Positions 14,406 to 26,300 of a stretch of DNA of 64,000 nucleotides are shown here, in pieces. The position numbers and the translations under genes are program-made. The notes beneath the pieces were generated by a model. That model had not been told where the DNA came from. It made no database searches and saw only the letters and a list, made by a program, of their open reading frames with translations. Source of the stretch: Liolophura sinensis (Eukaryota; Mollusca; Polyplacophora; Chitonida; Chitonidae); assembly GCF_032854445.1 (NCBI RefSeq), contig NC_088300.1:34451608-34515607 (forward strand), in the 5' to 3' direction. Each line of letters begins with the position of its first letter. Position 1 is the first letter of the stretch.

Positions 14406-14965
14406 AGGGGGTTATTTTATTTTTTTTTTTTGATAAAGTTTCAGGTAGATATGATGGAGTTATGGGCTCAGGGCAGAAATATGCTGGATCATATATAAAG
14501 TAACTTTGTACAGGGATTTTACGCGAGTTAAATGGGAGTTTTATTGATGTGAGATCAATAAAAGTAGCTCATCATTTACATAGGTCCTAGCAAAGCAAGA
14601 GCCTTCATGAATAATCAATATTGATGAATAGTTCTATGAATTGCTGTGGTTACTAGGAATCATCACATCATTGAATGATTCAAAACAAAAGCCATTATCT
14701 GCATGCAAGTGTTCAAAGAAGAGGAAGCTTATTTATCAACCCCCCCATAATCAATCATGTTTCCCTGTAACAAATGCTATGAAGTATTAACCCTTGTCCA
14801 GCCAAGGGTATTTCAGCAACACTGCTGTGTGCACAGATATTTCATCAGGGTTTTGGCTAATAGTGTGCTTATTTTGCAATCACTGTTGGCATATCACTTC
14901 AATAATTTGTGTATTAAAGATAGATATTTCCATTTCCACTGATAAGCTTCACAAAATAGAGTATT

Positions 14966-15114
14966 GTGGTAACCCCAGCAAAATACACAAGGTGATGCAG
15001 GATTCAATATTTTGATTTTATTTAAACCATTTTCAAGAATTTCTTGAGAAAGGTTTAAGTAAAACTGAAATATTGAATCGTGCAACACCTTGTATCTTTT
15101 GTTGGAGTTACCAC
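14966..15114. repeat. 149-bp near-perfect palindrome (foldback element)
   Basis: Two arms of about 74 bp are inverted copies with roughly 80% identity and essentially no loop. The outer ends are gtggtaac / gttaccac, and the centre lies in ttcaagaatttcttgaga. Both arms share acaaggtg.tgca.gattcaa. It could be a foldback MITE or an RNA hairpin source. No flanking target duplication is obvious. Confidence 0.75.
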
Positions 15115-15719
15115 AAGACTCTAGTTAATGATAGAGGGTTACAAGTTTTTAGTCACTGTCTACTATATAGCACATTTGAGTACATTGCCTGCAATAATAA
15201 ATGAAATTAGGTGCCATGTGGCAAAATCGTGTTAATAATCAATAATTTGTGTTGATACCTGCTCATTGTATAAAATGTAGATTCATTGGCACATTTGTGT
15301 ACATGTATGTTATAGGTTTGAACCTCTGTTTGTAAAGCATTTATTTAAGTAAATATTTTGATCAAATTTACCAAATGTAATGGTTTTGCGTAGCTATATT
15401 CACATGCATGGTAACCAATACATGTTGAGTTGTCCCAATTATGGACAATATGTGTACTAGTGCATAGTAAAAATATATGTACCAGTACATATGTACTTGC
15501 ATGTGTATTTTATCTTCAATATAAATGTAATGAAATACATAAATTATCCATTGGTTGGCTTTATTTGTTGGCTTTTTTTTGCTGTATCCTTGATTGAACA
15601 CCATCAGTATGAGTTCCCACAACCAGTTCTGTATCTACGTAACTTGTTATTTTCTGTCAGATAACAGCTTGTTCCTTAGAACAAATTATTTAAACTTTCT
15701 CTTTTATGTGTTTTTGCAG

Positions 15720-15822
15720 CATTGCCTAGGCATTATTTATTCAGTGTATATAGAGAATATGCAAGTGCAGCTGGAAACCCTTGTAGGCAATATACTGGGC
15801 TGTGTGCAAGTCCCCCCTCCAG
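15720..15822 (+). CDS. Sbf: Sbf exon 1 of window: end of uDENN / DENN linker
   Basis: The acceptor is tgtttttgcag|CAT and the donor CCAG|gtaagg. It starts in phase 0 and ends with one base over. It encodes [19 protein letters not shown], matching the SBF segment that reads SLGLIYAIHVEGL in human SBF1. The preceding exon must end in phase 0 and is not seen in the window. Confidence 0.93.
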
Positions 15823-16312
15823 GTAAGGGCAGATAACTCTGATACAAACTGCTGGTATTGCAGTAAGTGTCTCCCATAATTGAAAGTCAAAAGGAGTACA
15901 TGTAAAAACATACCTAGTACTTGGTCTTCAAAAGATTTAAGTCCCTTTTATGTATAAAAAATCTCAATAGATATGAATTAGATACTTTAAAATAATAAAA
16001 TAATTCGTGGAAGATGTGAGAATTTATAATACTTACTTAAGTAGGCGGCCTCCATGGCTCAGTTTGTTAGCGCTCTAGCACTGCATAATGACCAAGGAGC
16101 CTCTCACCAGTGTGGTCACTGTGAGTTCAAGTCCAACTCATGCTGGCTTCCTCTCCAGCCGTAAGTGGGAAGATCTTCCAGCAGCCTGCGGATGGTTGTG
16201 GGTTTCTTCCCGGCTACGCCCGTTTCCTCCTACCATAATGCTGGGCGCGGTTGTATAAGTGAAATATTCTTGAGTAAGGCATCAAATAAAATAAATAAGT
16301 GAAGTGTTAAAG

Positions 16313-16344
<32 letters not shown>

Positions 16345-19300
16345 AAAAGGGATTAAAATGGTGTAGTCTGTTTTTTTATCTTTCCCCCAGGTGGCCCTCA
16401 GGTGAGGTTCTCTATAGGGGCGGGTGACCGTCAGGCTCTACAACCCCCTCTTAACTCCAGTATCCCCTCCACCCACACGTCTGTGGCTCTGCTTTTCCAA
16501 CAGTTAGGTAAGTTACAAACTCAGTATGGTGCAACACCATGTAGGTACAATGTATGGAGGGGGGGACAAACAAGTCAATTTTGATTGACAAAAACAAGAT
16601 TGATCTTTTTTAAGCTTTCTTCAGAGTGCAAACCTCTGCCCCAGAAAGATGGATAAATTCCCAATTACAGACATAGGGACAGTATATCTGTACTGCTGTT
16701 CTAGCTGAACAATCGTTAGCCCACTGCCAAACTGTGCACAAAACGTTATCCAGATAAGTTTTTCCATGAAGTCGCAAACAGACAAATAAATGTTGACAAA
16801 AAAATAACCTGCTTTGATAAGGGTAATAAATAAAAGGAAAGTTTTATGACGAGGCATGTACACCAGGTATGAAGGGAGATCAATATTGCTTGGATGTAGT
16901 ATGTACATTAGTTTGCACCAGTCATTTGCTGAGTTAAGTTTAAAGCACCGAAGGACATAGATTGAGGTGCCCCATTTGGGATGTGGTCTTTTATTGACAA
17001 AGAAAAGAGAACACAACCAGACTAATTTGATGAACAAAATCGATAAAATATTCAACCATTATTTTCAACCCAGTAACAAAATTACAATTGATTTTACTAT
17101 TTTTGGAAGATTTTTTCTCATTATTTTTTTTAGAGAAACAGGTTGTTGGGTTCATGCTGTCAATATGGAAATTTACATTTGCATTCTTCTGTGTTTGTGG
17201 CTGACTTCAGATATCATTCAGGGCAATGCTTTTTGTGTATACAGTTACTGTTATTTTATTATTAGCTTTGTGCCGACTTGGCAACGCCCCAAGTTTTATC
17301 TGTGATTCGCAGACATTTTTATGAGGAGAGGTCTAGAGCAATAAAAATTGTCCTGTGCCTGAGGTATTTCAGGCACTGGCTGGATCACAGCTGGAAAGGT
17401 TCAGGGTTAACCTTTATGTATTCTGTCATTCTGTTTCATTCATGCAAGCTGACATTAAAATCATTCGTGAAAAACTGATGTTGCCAGCATTTTACGTTTT
17501 AATATTACTTGCAAAGATGTAAAAGTAAGAACATATGTTACTGGTTTGATTTAACAGTAAAAACATATTGTTCTTTGGGGTTTTTTTTCAATATTTTTGG
17601 AAAGGTTTTGATCAAATATCACAGAAGGTAAATGCTTACCTGATTTCAAAGTTGGTACATGTACTGTAAATCTTCAACATTTTCAACCTCTAAAGCCCTT
17701 TTTTCAGTGGAATTTACGCATACATTTATTATGAAAATGAAAAAAAATGACTTGTTTGTGTCAAGCTCCATAAAATTATTTCTCTACAACCCATAGTTCT
17801 CTCAGAAAGTTTCAAAATATTGGTTACAAAAGTCGTTGAAAAGGTTTAAGGAAGAATTAAAGTATATGCATATCTGATATCACAGCAGGTATATGCATAC
17901 CTGATATCACAGCAGGTATATGCACAGCAGGTATATGCATACCTGATATCACAGCGGGTATATGCATACCTAAGATATCCCAGCAGGTATATGCATACCT
18001 GATATCACACCAGGTATATGCATACCTAAGGTATCACAGCAGGTATATGCATACCTGATATCACACCAGGTATATGCATACCTAAGGTATCACAGCAGGT
18101 ATATACATACCTGATATCACAGAGGGTATATTCATACGTTGTATCACAGCAGGTAAATGCATACCAGATATCACAGCAGGTATATTCATACCCGATATGA
18201 CAACAGGTATATGCATACCTGAGATCTCACAGGAGGCATATTCATACCTGAGATATCACAACAGGTATATACATACCTGATATCACAGCAGGTATATACA
18301 TACCTGATATCACAGCAGGTATATGCGTACCTGAGATATAACAGCAGGTATGTGCATACCTGATATCACAGCAGACGTGTACCTATTATCACAGCATGTA
18401 TATGCATACCTGAGATATCACAGCAGGTATATGTGTACCTGAGATATCACAGCAGGTATGTGCATACCTGTTATCACAGCAGTTGTGTTCAACACATTTT
18501 GTTAATGATGTCAATTCTATTAAAAGAGAATAAAAAAGCGATTTTTAAACAAAAGATTAAACAAATTAATTGATGCCTTCTTTTCTAATTAATACAGTAA
18601 CATACATCTACATGTTTGGTATCAGTCATCCAGGTAATATATCACAGTAGCTTAATTATGAAAGGTTAATAGGCTTTCATATTGACTTCTGCCTCCACTA
18701 GTGAGTCACCATAAGGATTGGTTTTGCAGCTGCGTCTCTATTTAGTACCTTTATAGCAGTGTTTGTGGGTCGATGCCATACAAACCCATCTATTTCTGAG
18801 TCAGAACATCTCTGGGGCTATAAATGCCCAGTAAGAATACCAGGTAACATATGTGTGGATCAGTAATCACTGCTGGAATCTGGCTGTCTGGTTCATTGTA
18901 ACAGTTAGAGTGAACACCAGGTCTCTGGGGTTCTAGTACACCATGTAGCTAACAGCTGCTGGCTTTGTGTGTGTGTGATTGACAAGAAAAATAAAGACAG
19001 CATAGTGAGGGATTTTGACAAATGACCTCAGTGATGCTAAGTCTTTTATTTTTAGACATAGTAATCTTTAAGTAGGATCTATATTAGACAGAGCCTGTGT
19101 AGATTATCCACATTGATTTGTGTGTTTTCTGTGGTCTACTATGTATGACATTTATGATGATGGGATCTTAAACTACTGAAAAGAGAACCATGACTATGAA
19201 AGTTATTTATGATCAGGGACATTGTGGATTGTCATCAGAGGAAAATTTGGTGTTGAAATCCCTCTTGGATGCAACTTCACATTTGCATGTTAACTGGAGG

Positions 19301-20252
19301 ACTTCTGTGGAGAAATTCTTTGTTAAATTAAAGCTGTGAATTCTTGTACATGTAACACATTGTACTTTTTTAGCTTCTTTGGGTTTTGTTTTATGCTACA
19401 TGGGATTGCCTGTACTGTGTGCTGATGAAAATGGAAGGAAATATGTTATAGACAAGCGGTGTTCTTGGTTTTTGTCTTGAGCTCAAGTCGTTTTGATGAA
19501 CGGTATTAGAGAAAATTGAACACATACATACACATGCTTTATACATACATGTAGATAAATAGATACTATCAGATTTCTTTGTTTATAGTCAGATTACAAA
19601 AGTGAAAATATAAATACATGCATGTCTGCCTTTTATGCTTTTCGTTTGTGGGAGGGACTTCATGACTTTATGCATGTATCTGCCCTTCTGTCTGGAATTT
19701 GTGGAAACATAAAGATTGAGTGTCAAACTGGATAAAACTCATGTTTTAAATGATACATTGGAATTAATGTTGAATTTGTCGGAGTAGAAATTCATTTACA
19801 CACAAAAATAGTGACAAAACGGAAGATTTATCCCGATTGTTGGACAAATTAATGAAAAGCATGCAGGGTTTTATGTCGTGCCATTCTTGATAATATTTAA
19901 TCTTATCAGATTTGTCATTTATGTTTTTATTCAGTGAAGTCTTTTTGTGTTTTGTTCATGGATCAGTGGGTTTATGCCTGTCACAATCAATATCAGCTTG
20001 AAAAGTGTATGTGTAGATATCTAATAATTTATCACACGTAAATCTATGCTATACATGCAGTAAGTGTAATATGAAAACATGACCTCATGTTGAGAACATG
20101 AAAACAGGAATGTCACCTGTAATTTCATGCATTACATTTAAATTGTGGGACGGGTCTTGGTGAAGTTGTTAAAATGCTTGACTTTCAATTGCTAAGACAC
20201 ATGAGGTGTTGGGTACCGTGTTTAAAAATGTGTGTAATATGTAAATTGGGTG

Positions 20253-20307
<55 letters not shown>

Positions 20308-23300
20308 TCATTGTTTCAAAGAAAGATTTGAAAAAAAAACATGTCAATATCTAGTTCACTTTTTCTTTTAATAGCTCAGGTTATATTCTAATAAGGGCAA
20401 AAAGTCAGTGTTTATCTTTAAAAAAAGACATTGAAATCTTTGATAAGGTTCACAGGTTCATGCAAATCTGCCTACAGAAGGAAAGTTATTGTTCATTGTG
20501 ACGCTTTTTGTTTACTTCACAAATACCTGGGTTATCAAGGTTTTGTATTTAATAAAGAAAATCCTGGATTCTCAGAGAAGTTGTTACGTATGACATTCAT
20601 GGAACTAATGGACATAAGGACACCCAGTCGTGTATGTGTCTCTTTTGTAATGACATTTAGAAGTTGTGACATGTTTACCCCTGGCAAAGTACATGTACAA
20701 GTTCCATGCGCCTTAGAAACCTTGAAAGTCTTAAAAACTGAAATTTGAATTTCATGGAATCTCAAACCTCTAAAAGGGAAATTGTGGATTGTCATCAGGG
20801 GAAAATTTGGTGTTGTAATCCCGCTTAGAAGCAACTTCACATTTGGATGTTAATTGGAGGACTGTGTTGAGAAATTCTTAACATTGCATTTTTAGCTCCT
20901 TCTGGCTATTTATGCTGCTAACTACTTGTATGTTCCAAGATGTGCATTAAAAAAAAGAGTTGTTGAAGTGCATGTAGGAGGAAAGAAGGTATTGGAAGCT
21001 ATGAATTTGAAGATTACAGCTTTTGTTTGCATATATTAACTAATTAACTAAGGTGTAATTTAGTATGTGACCCACTCCTTTGCCATGTACATAGCATGTT
21101 TGCATATTTATGAAGTACTATGTACTCATAAGTATGGTAATTACATGACAAGATGAAAGAATTGGTGCAAGGCCAGTCTGGCCATATTCCAGTAATTATG
21201 CAAACTACCTGACATATTTGTGTCAGATATGCTCATGTAAGTAATACACTAGTAGTATGTATATTTGTATTGTGTTAAGTTGTTCTTTTTATATCGGTTC
21301 ACATGTGAGTAGTTCATTGCTGTGCTATAATAATAATGAATTGATTAATACATGCATCACCATGTCAGAGTTCAAAGTTCCATGAGTACCATCCATTACT
21401 TACTGTACATTCAGCACTTGTGCGTTTTCAGTAATTATTGTTACAGACTAACGATATAGATGTTATGGAATTACCCGGGTACAGATTTTTTCCTTGCAAT
21501 TTTGATTCATGAACTTAGCTTAGGAGTACTGAATGTCAGTGGGAATATGCCAAGATATGCCATCATACAATTCAAGTTAACAGGAGGGGTGAGAAGATAA
21601 TATTGAAAAAGAAATGTGCTTTTTACTTAATGAAAGGCCGTGGTTTACAATATGCATCCAGATATTTCCTTTTATTACTTGTTTCCCTGCCAGTCCCTGA
21701 GGGGATTCTATTTTCGAAATGGTTCATCATATTGAATTGAAACCTGCCACATGGCTTCACCATGAGAACTTTTTTCTTTTTTTCTTTTTTTTTTTATGAA
21801 TTTTCAGCAAAATTTTCGGATTTTTTTTTTCAAAAGTACAGTTTTCCAGACTTTTCCCAGTAAGTACAGTGTACAATAAGTCAGTGACAAAACTTTGAAA
21901 GGATACCAAAGTATTGACAACAGGAGCCAATGTTTGAAAGTGAAAGTAAGAACCATGCTGTTTATGTCTGTTTCAGGAATCCACAATGCCATCAGCCTGT
22001 TCTGCGCAGCACTCACAGACCATAAGATCCTGTTTTACTCTCAAAGTTACACAAGGCTGACCGATGCCTCTCAGGCCCTGCTAGCACTCATGTACCCTCT
22101 CAAGTACAGGTCAGTCACTTAAGCAAGCATCCTTATGTACATGGAAAATAAATAATATTTAAACAATACACAATAGCACATTTTGAAAACAAACTTATTA
22201 TATGTTGTACATGTATGTATATATCAAAGACTGGTTTAATACCCCAAGACATACGAATGACTGACTCCAGAAATTTTATGCATGTACAACTTTTTTATGG
22301 GCTTAAGTTAATTATTGATATAAAAAAAAAGTAATATACAGTTGTCACAGTTGTGTAAAGTGTTTTTCAAAAACATTTCAAAATGTATTTAATGATAGCC
22401 CGAAATGATCCCAAGAGCAGAACATAAAAGATGTCAAAAGCCACAAAGGTTCAGAACGTGCAAGACTAACACCCCATTTGGGTCAAAACATCTTACAAGA
22501 CCGAAATAGTGTGTGGGGTAAAACATACTTTTCTTGTCCCTCAAATTTATTCTCAATTTATATTTGTTTAAATTTGTTTGTTATTGTTTTGCAGCTATGT
22601 GTATATCCCAATATTGCCATACAGCCTGCTGGAGGTGCTGAGTACCCCAACCCCCTTCATTGTAGGCATTCATTCCTCCCTGGCCGAGAAATGCCAAGAT
22701 CTGGTGAGAAACTTTCCACATCAATCAAACAAGCCTGTACATATTGATATTAACATGCATGGGCATGAAGTGAATCAAATCAAACAATGGACATGTGTCA
22801 TCTTGTCAGATTCGTAGTAACAAAGTTTTGTTACACAAGGACTAGTTTAGACACAGGTCATGCTGACAAATCAATATACAGTTTAGCTGAATTTTGGGAA
22901 TGTACCGGTAATATTGCGGTTTAGACTGGTTTGACCTGCAATCAGTTTTCTGGTCTAAGTTATATCGTTTTAATTTACGAGGCATAAATTTTTCTTTTTT
23001 TTTTTGGTCAATTGCACATGTTGTATTTGGAAAGGTGGAAGATTGATAGAAACTCTATATCTGAATAATAAAATAAATCTTTCAGACAGGAACATTTGTA
23101 TGTTGGTGTTGATGGGAAACACATATTTTATCAGTCAAAATTTATTTTGCTGATATTCTTCATTATTGGAGAAGCCAAAAAAAGAAAAAAAATGGAGTGA
23201 CTGAGCCTCTGTTTGAAGTTTCAAGCATTTGGCAAGATGAGAACTAAAAGTTTGAAGTGTAGTTGTTGTTGTTGTTGTACCCTTTATATTATGCGTGTTC

Positions 23301-26300
23301 TTTGGTTTTGAAGATCGCTTGATTTGTGATTCGGTCTTTAATTGTGTCTTTCTCTAATTGTGTGTGTTAAATTATATATTGGCAGTTTTTTTCAAATGGT
23401 GTTGTAAGTATTTAGTTGCTCTCTGTGGTTAGTGATTTTATTATACAAGAAAATAACAGCAGCTGTTTTTTAATTTCTTTGCTTTGAAATTACAAGATTT
23501 TTTTATATCTTGAATGTAGTTTGTGCACTGTCCCCATCCCTCCCCCAGTAGTTGTAGTAATTTTAGTTAAAGTCACCATTCTTGATATTTTCTTCAAGAT
23601 TTTATTTGGGAAAAACAAAAAATGCCTGATTTTGCTAAATTTTATCTCATATCCCATTACTTTTTATGCCTTCATGCTATTGTCACTTTGACTTATTAAA
23701 TGTAAACAAAGGTGTGTAAGGTTTTTTTTTTAGAGGGCATATTTTTGGAACATTTTAGATACATGTAACTTTAAAATCTGATCGTTTGAACTCTTCAGTG
23801 TATAGCCTCTTCAATGTGTAATGTGTTTGGGCTGGTTAGGTTTGCCAGGATTCACTTTGTCATCTTAATTTTGTCAGCAAACTTTGTAGTGGTTTTGCTT
23901 TATGTTAAGTTTTGTGCTTAAATTAATGGTAATAATGCATTTGTAGGCTCACATTAGCATGAAGAATCGCACACATATGTGTCACAGTTGCTGTGACTTG
24001 TGTACTAATACTTTCATTACTGTTTTGGTAATAATTTGTAGATAGAGGCCATATGTGTAGGTAAAGATTTTACATTGAAAGAACTGTTTAGGTCTGGGCT
24101 TTGCTTTTTTTTTTTTTGGTATGCTTTATGTTTTGTTTTGTTTTTTTGTTTTTTCTCGCCATAATGGGTAAAAAAGGGAAAGCAACATATATCATTTCTA
24201 ATTTAGAGGCAAACACAGTCAGTAAAGCATATACCTTACAAACATTTATTATGCATGTTTGGATATACAAAGCTATCACCCATCAAATTGACATTATACA
24301 CCTAGACCTCTTACCAAGCAGTCTTTAATAGACTAGTGACTTATGCTGGAAGTCTGACAGACCTTTAACCAGTGAGGTCATAGATTAAAGTCCAGTTCTC
24401 AATGGTTCATTGTCATCTGTCATTTTCCGAGGTGCTGCCTGGTTTTGTCCATTTATTAACTTGGTTACCATGACATGTTTGCAAATGAAATATTCTTGAG
24501 TACAGCATACAACAATCAAATAAACATATAAATGTATGTGTGAAGATCATAGCTACACATTCAGTAAATGAGTGATTTGAGGTGATAACTACATCTTCAT
24601 TGATCGAAGAGTGACCTTTTCAAGGGGCATAACTGTCAATTACATCTTTGCATATTTATTCAGATGTTTTCTTGTGTTGTTTGTCTTCAGCTGGACGTAA
24701 TTCAGGTGGACCTGGATGGGGGTAGCATACAGATCCCTGAATGTGTCTCATTGGTGCAAATTCCAGACTCCATCCTCAAGAAGGCTGTTCAAGCCCTCAA
24801 TCAGGTACATCTCTCATTGTTTACAGCCGATTCTGGATTGTTATGTCATGTACATTAACAATAAATGATCAAAATTTCACCCAAAAAGTTTTACATTCAA
24901 ACTAATGTCATAAAATACTACTTTTGGTGCTGAAAATGACGTTTCTCTGGTATGGTATTATCCAAGGAAACGTAAAACTCTCAAAATCAGCCAAAATGTG
25001 CATGACAGTCATGGGGAAATGCAAGACGTACTGTAACTTCACTATAGTGATTACATTAGGTTTATGAGTTTTCGTAAATTTCAAACTTTTTGCCCCAAAC
25101 TTAAAGCCTCCAAATAATGCTGAAGTGCTAAATGTACTTTAACTAAGCTAGCATGGAGTATACTTGGATTTCAGGGCTTGTTTTTTTACAAAAAGTAATG
25201 CCACCCCAGATTTTTAATCAGATAATGTTATTCTCATGTATGAATTATTAGTAAGTAATCAACTTGAGATAATACTTTCTTTTCTGAATTATCAGTAAGT
25301 AATCAACTGGAAATAATGATGACTCTTAATATCATTCGTGTTTCAGATATTAAACCCTGACCTGCTGGCTGCTGACTTTGCTTTCCCCACCTCACCCAAG
25401 AAGACTTCCTCAGCTGTTGTCAGGGTAATTTGTGCAACTGAAGATTAGCTGGATGATTTTAATATATGCATAGCATTACCTGTAGATAGAAGTAACACAC
25501 TATCTGCTAGAACAGGAAACGTTCCCCATCACTAAGTGTTAGAAATTCCACTAGCCACCATGTGAGAATCTGTCATTTGTCTAATTTATTTTCATTATTT
25601 ACAGAATTCTATCCATATAATTCTTTGTGATAGACTACATAATCCTTCACTGTTGTACATAATGGAGATATTCCAACATATAATAAACACCTTTTGACAT
25701 GCGTATGATATCAGCGAAGCTCATACTGTGAAGGTTGCCTCTGTTAAGAAACCATACATGTAAGCCTGTGAGGAAAGTTCTTTGAATTGAAAGGATTTAT
25801 TTATTTATTAATTTGACTGGTGTTTACGCCATACTGAAGAATAATTCACTTATACAACGGCAGCCAGCATTATGGTGGTAGGAAACCGGGCTCAGCTTGG
25901 GAGGGGGGGAGGGAACGGGGTTGGAACCCACGACCATCCCCAGGGTCTGGCTGACCATACCACTTACGGCCAGAGAGGAAGCCAGCTTGAAGTGAACTTG
26001 AACTTGAACTCACAGTGACCGCATTGGTGAGAGGCTCCTTGAATTGAAATGAAAGTGTTTAATGACACAGTTTCCAGCGGTCTGTCAGGTTATGATATGA
26101 ATAAGTTTTGCTCAATGCCACGTTGACTGTATTTCAGTCTTACCATGGTGATAGTTATCACATGATAGTTTGTACATGTATGTGTAACAACTTAACAGTG
26201 CCCCGAAATTCTGTTACAGGATAAGGAAATCCGTGCTATTTTTCTGCGGTTGTTTGCCGAGCTGTTTCAGGGGTACCGCTCTTGTCTCACCATCATCAGA

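Larger units (their letters stand above)
1..15719. other. Non-coding DNA upstream of the first recognised exon
   Basis: I find no exon here with SBF or any other recognisable protein similarity on either strand. The uDENN start expected to precede the exon at 15720 was looked for and not seen, so this is most likely the 3' part of a long 5' intron; intergenic DNA cannot be excluded. Repeats inside it are listed separately. The slightly GC-richer stretch at about 160-500 shows no clear open frame or promoter motif. Confidence 0.6.
16508..21976. other. 5.5-kb intron between exons 2 and 3
   Basis: It contains a MITE-like copy (17666-17858), the 29-bp palindromic array (17860-18482), two related about 107-bp segments (19216-19322 and 20776-20882) and a (TA)n run. 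A 144-codon - strand ORF at 16621-17055 is AT-driven and unrecognised. No exon is seen. Confidence 0.8.

Noticed and set aside
16621-17055. 144-codon - strand ORF
   Set aside because: AT-rich, hydrophobic by composition, no recognisable motif, lies in an intron.
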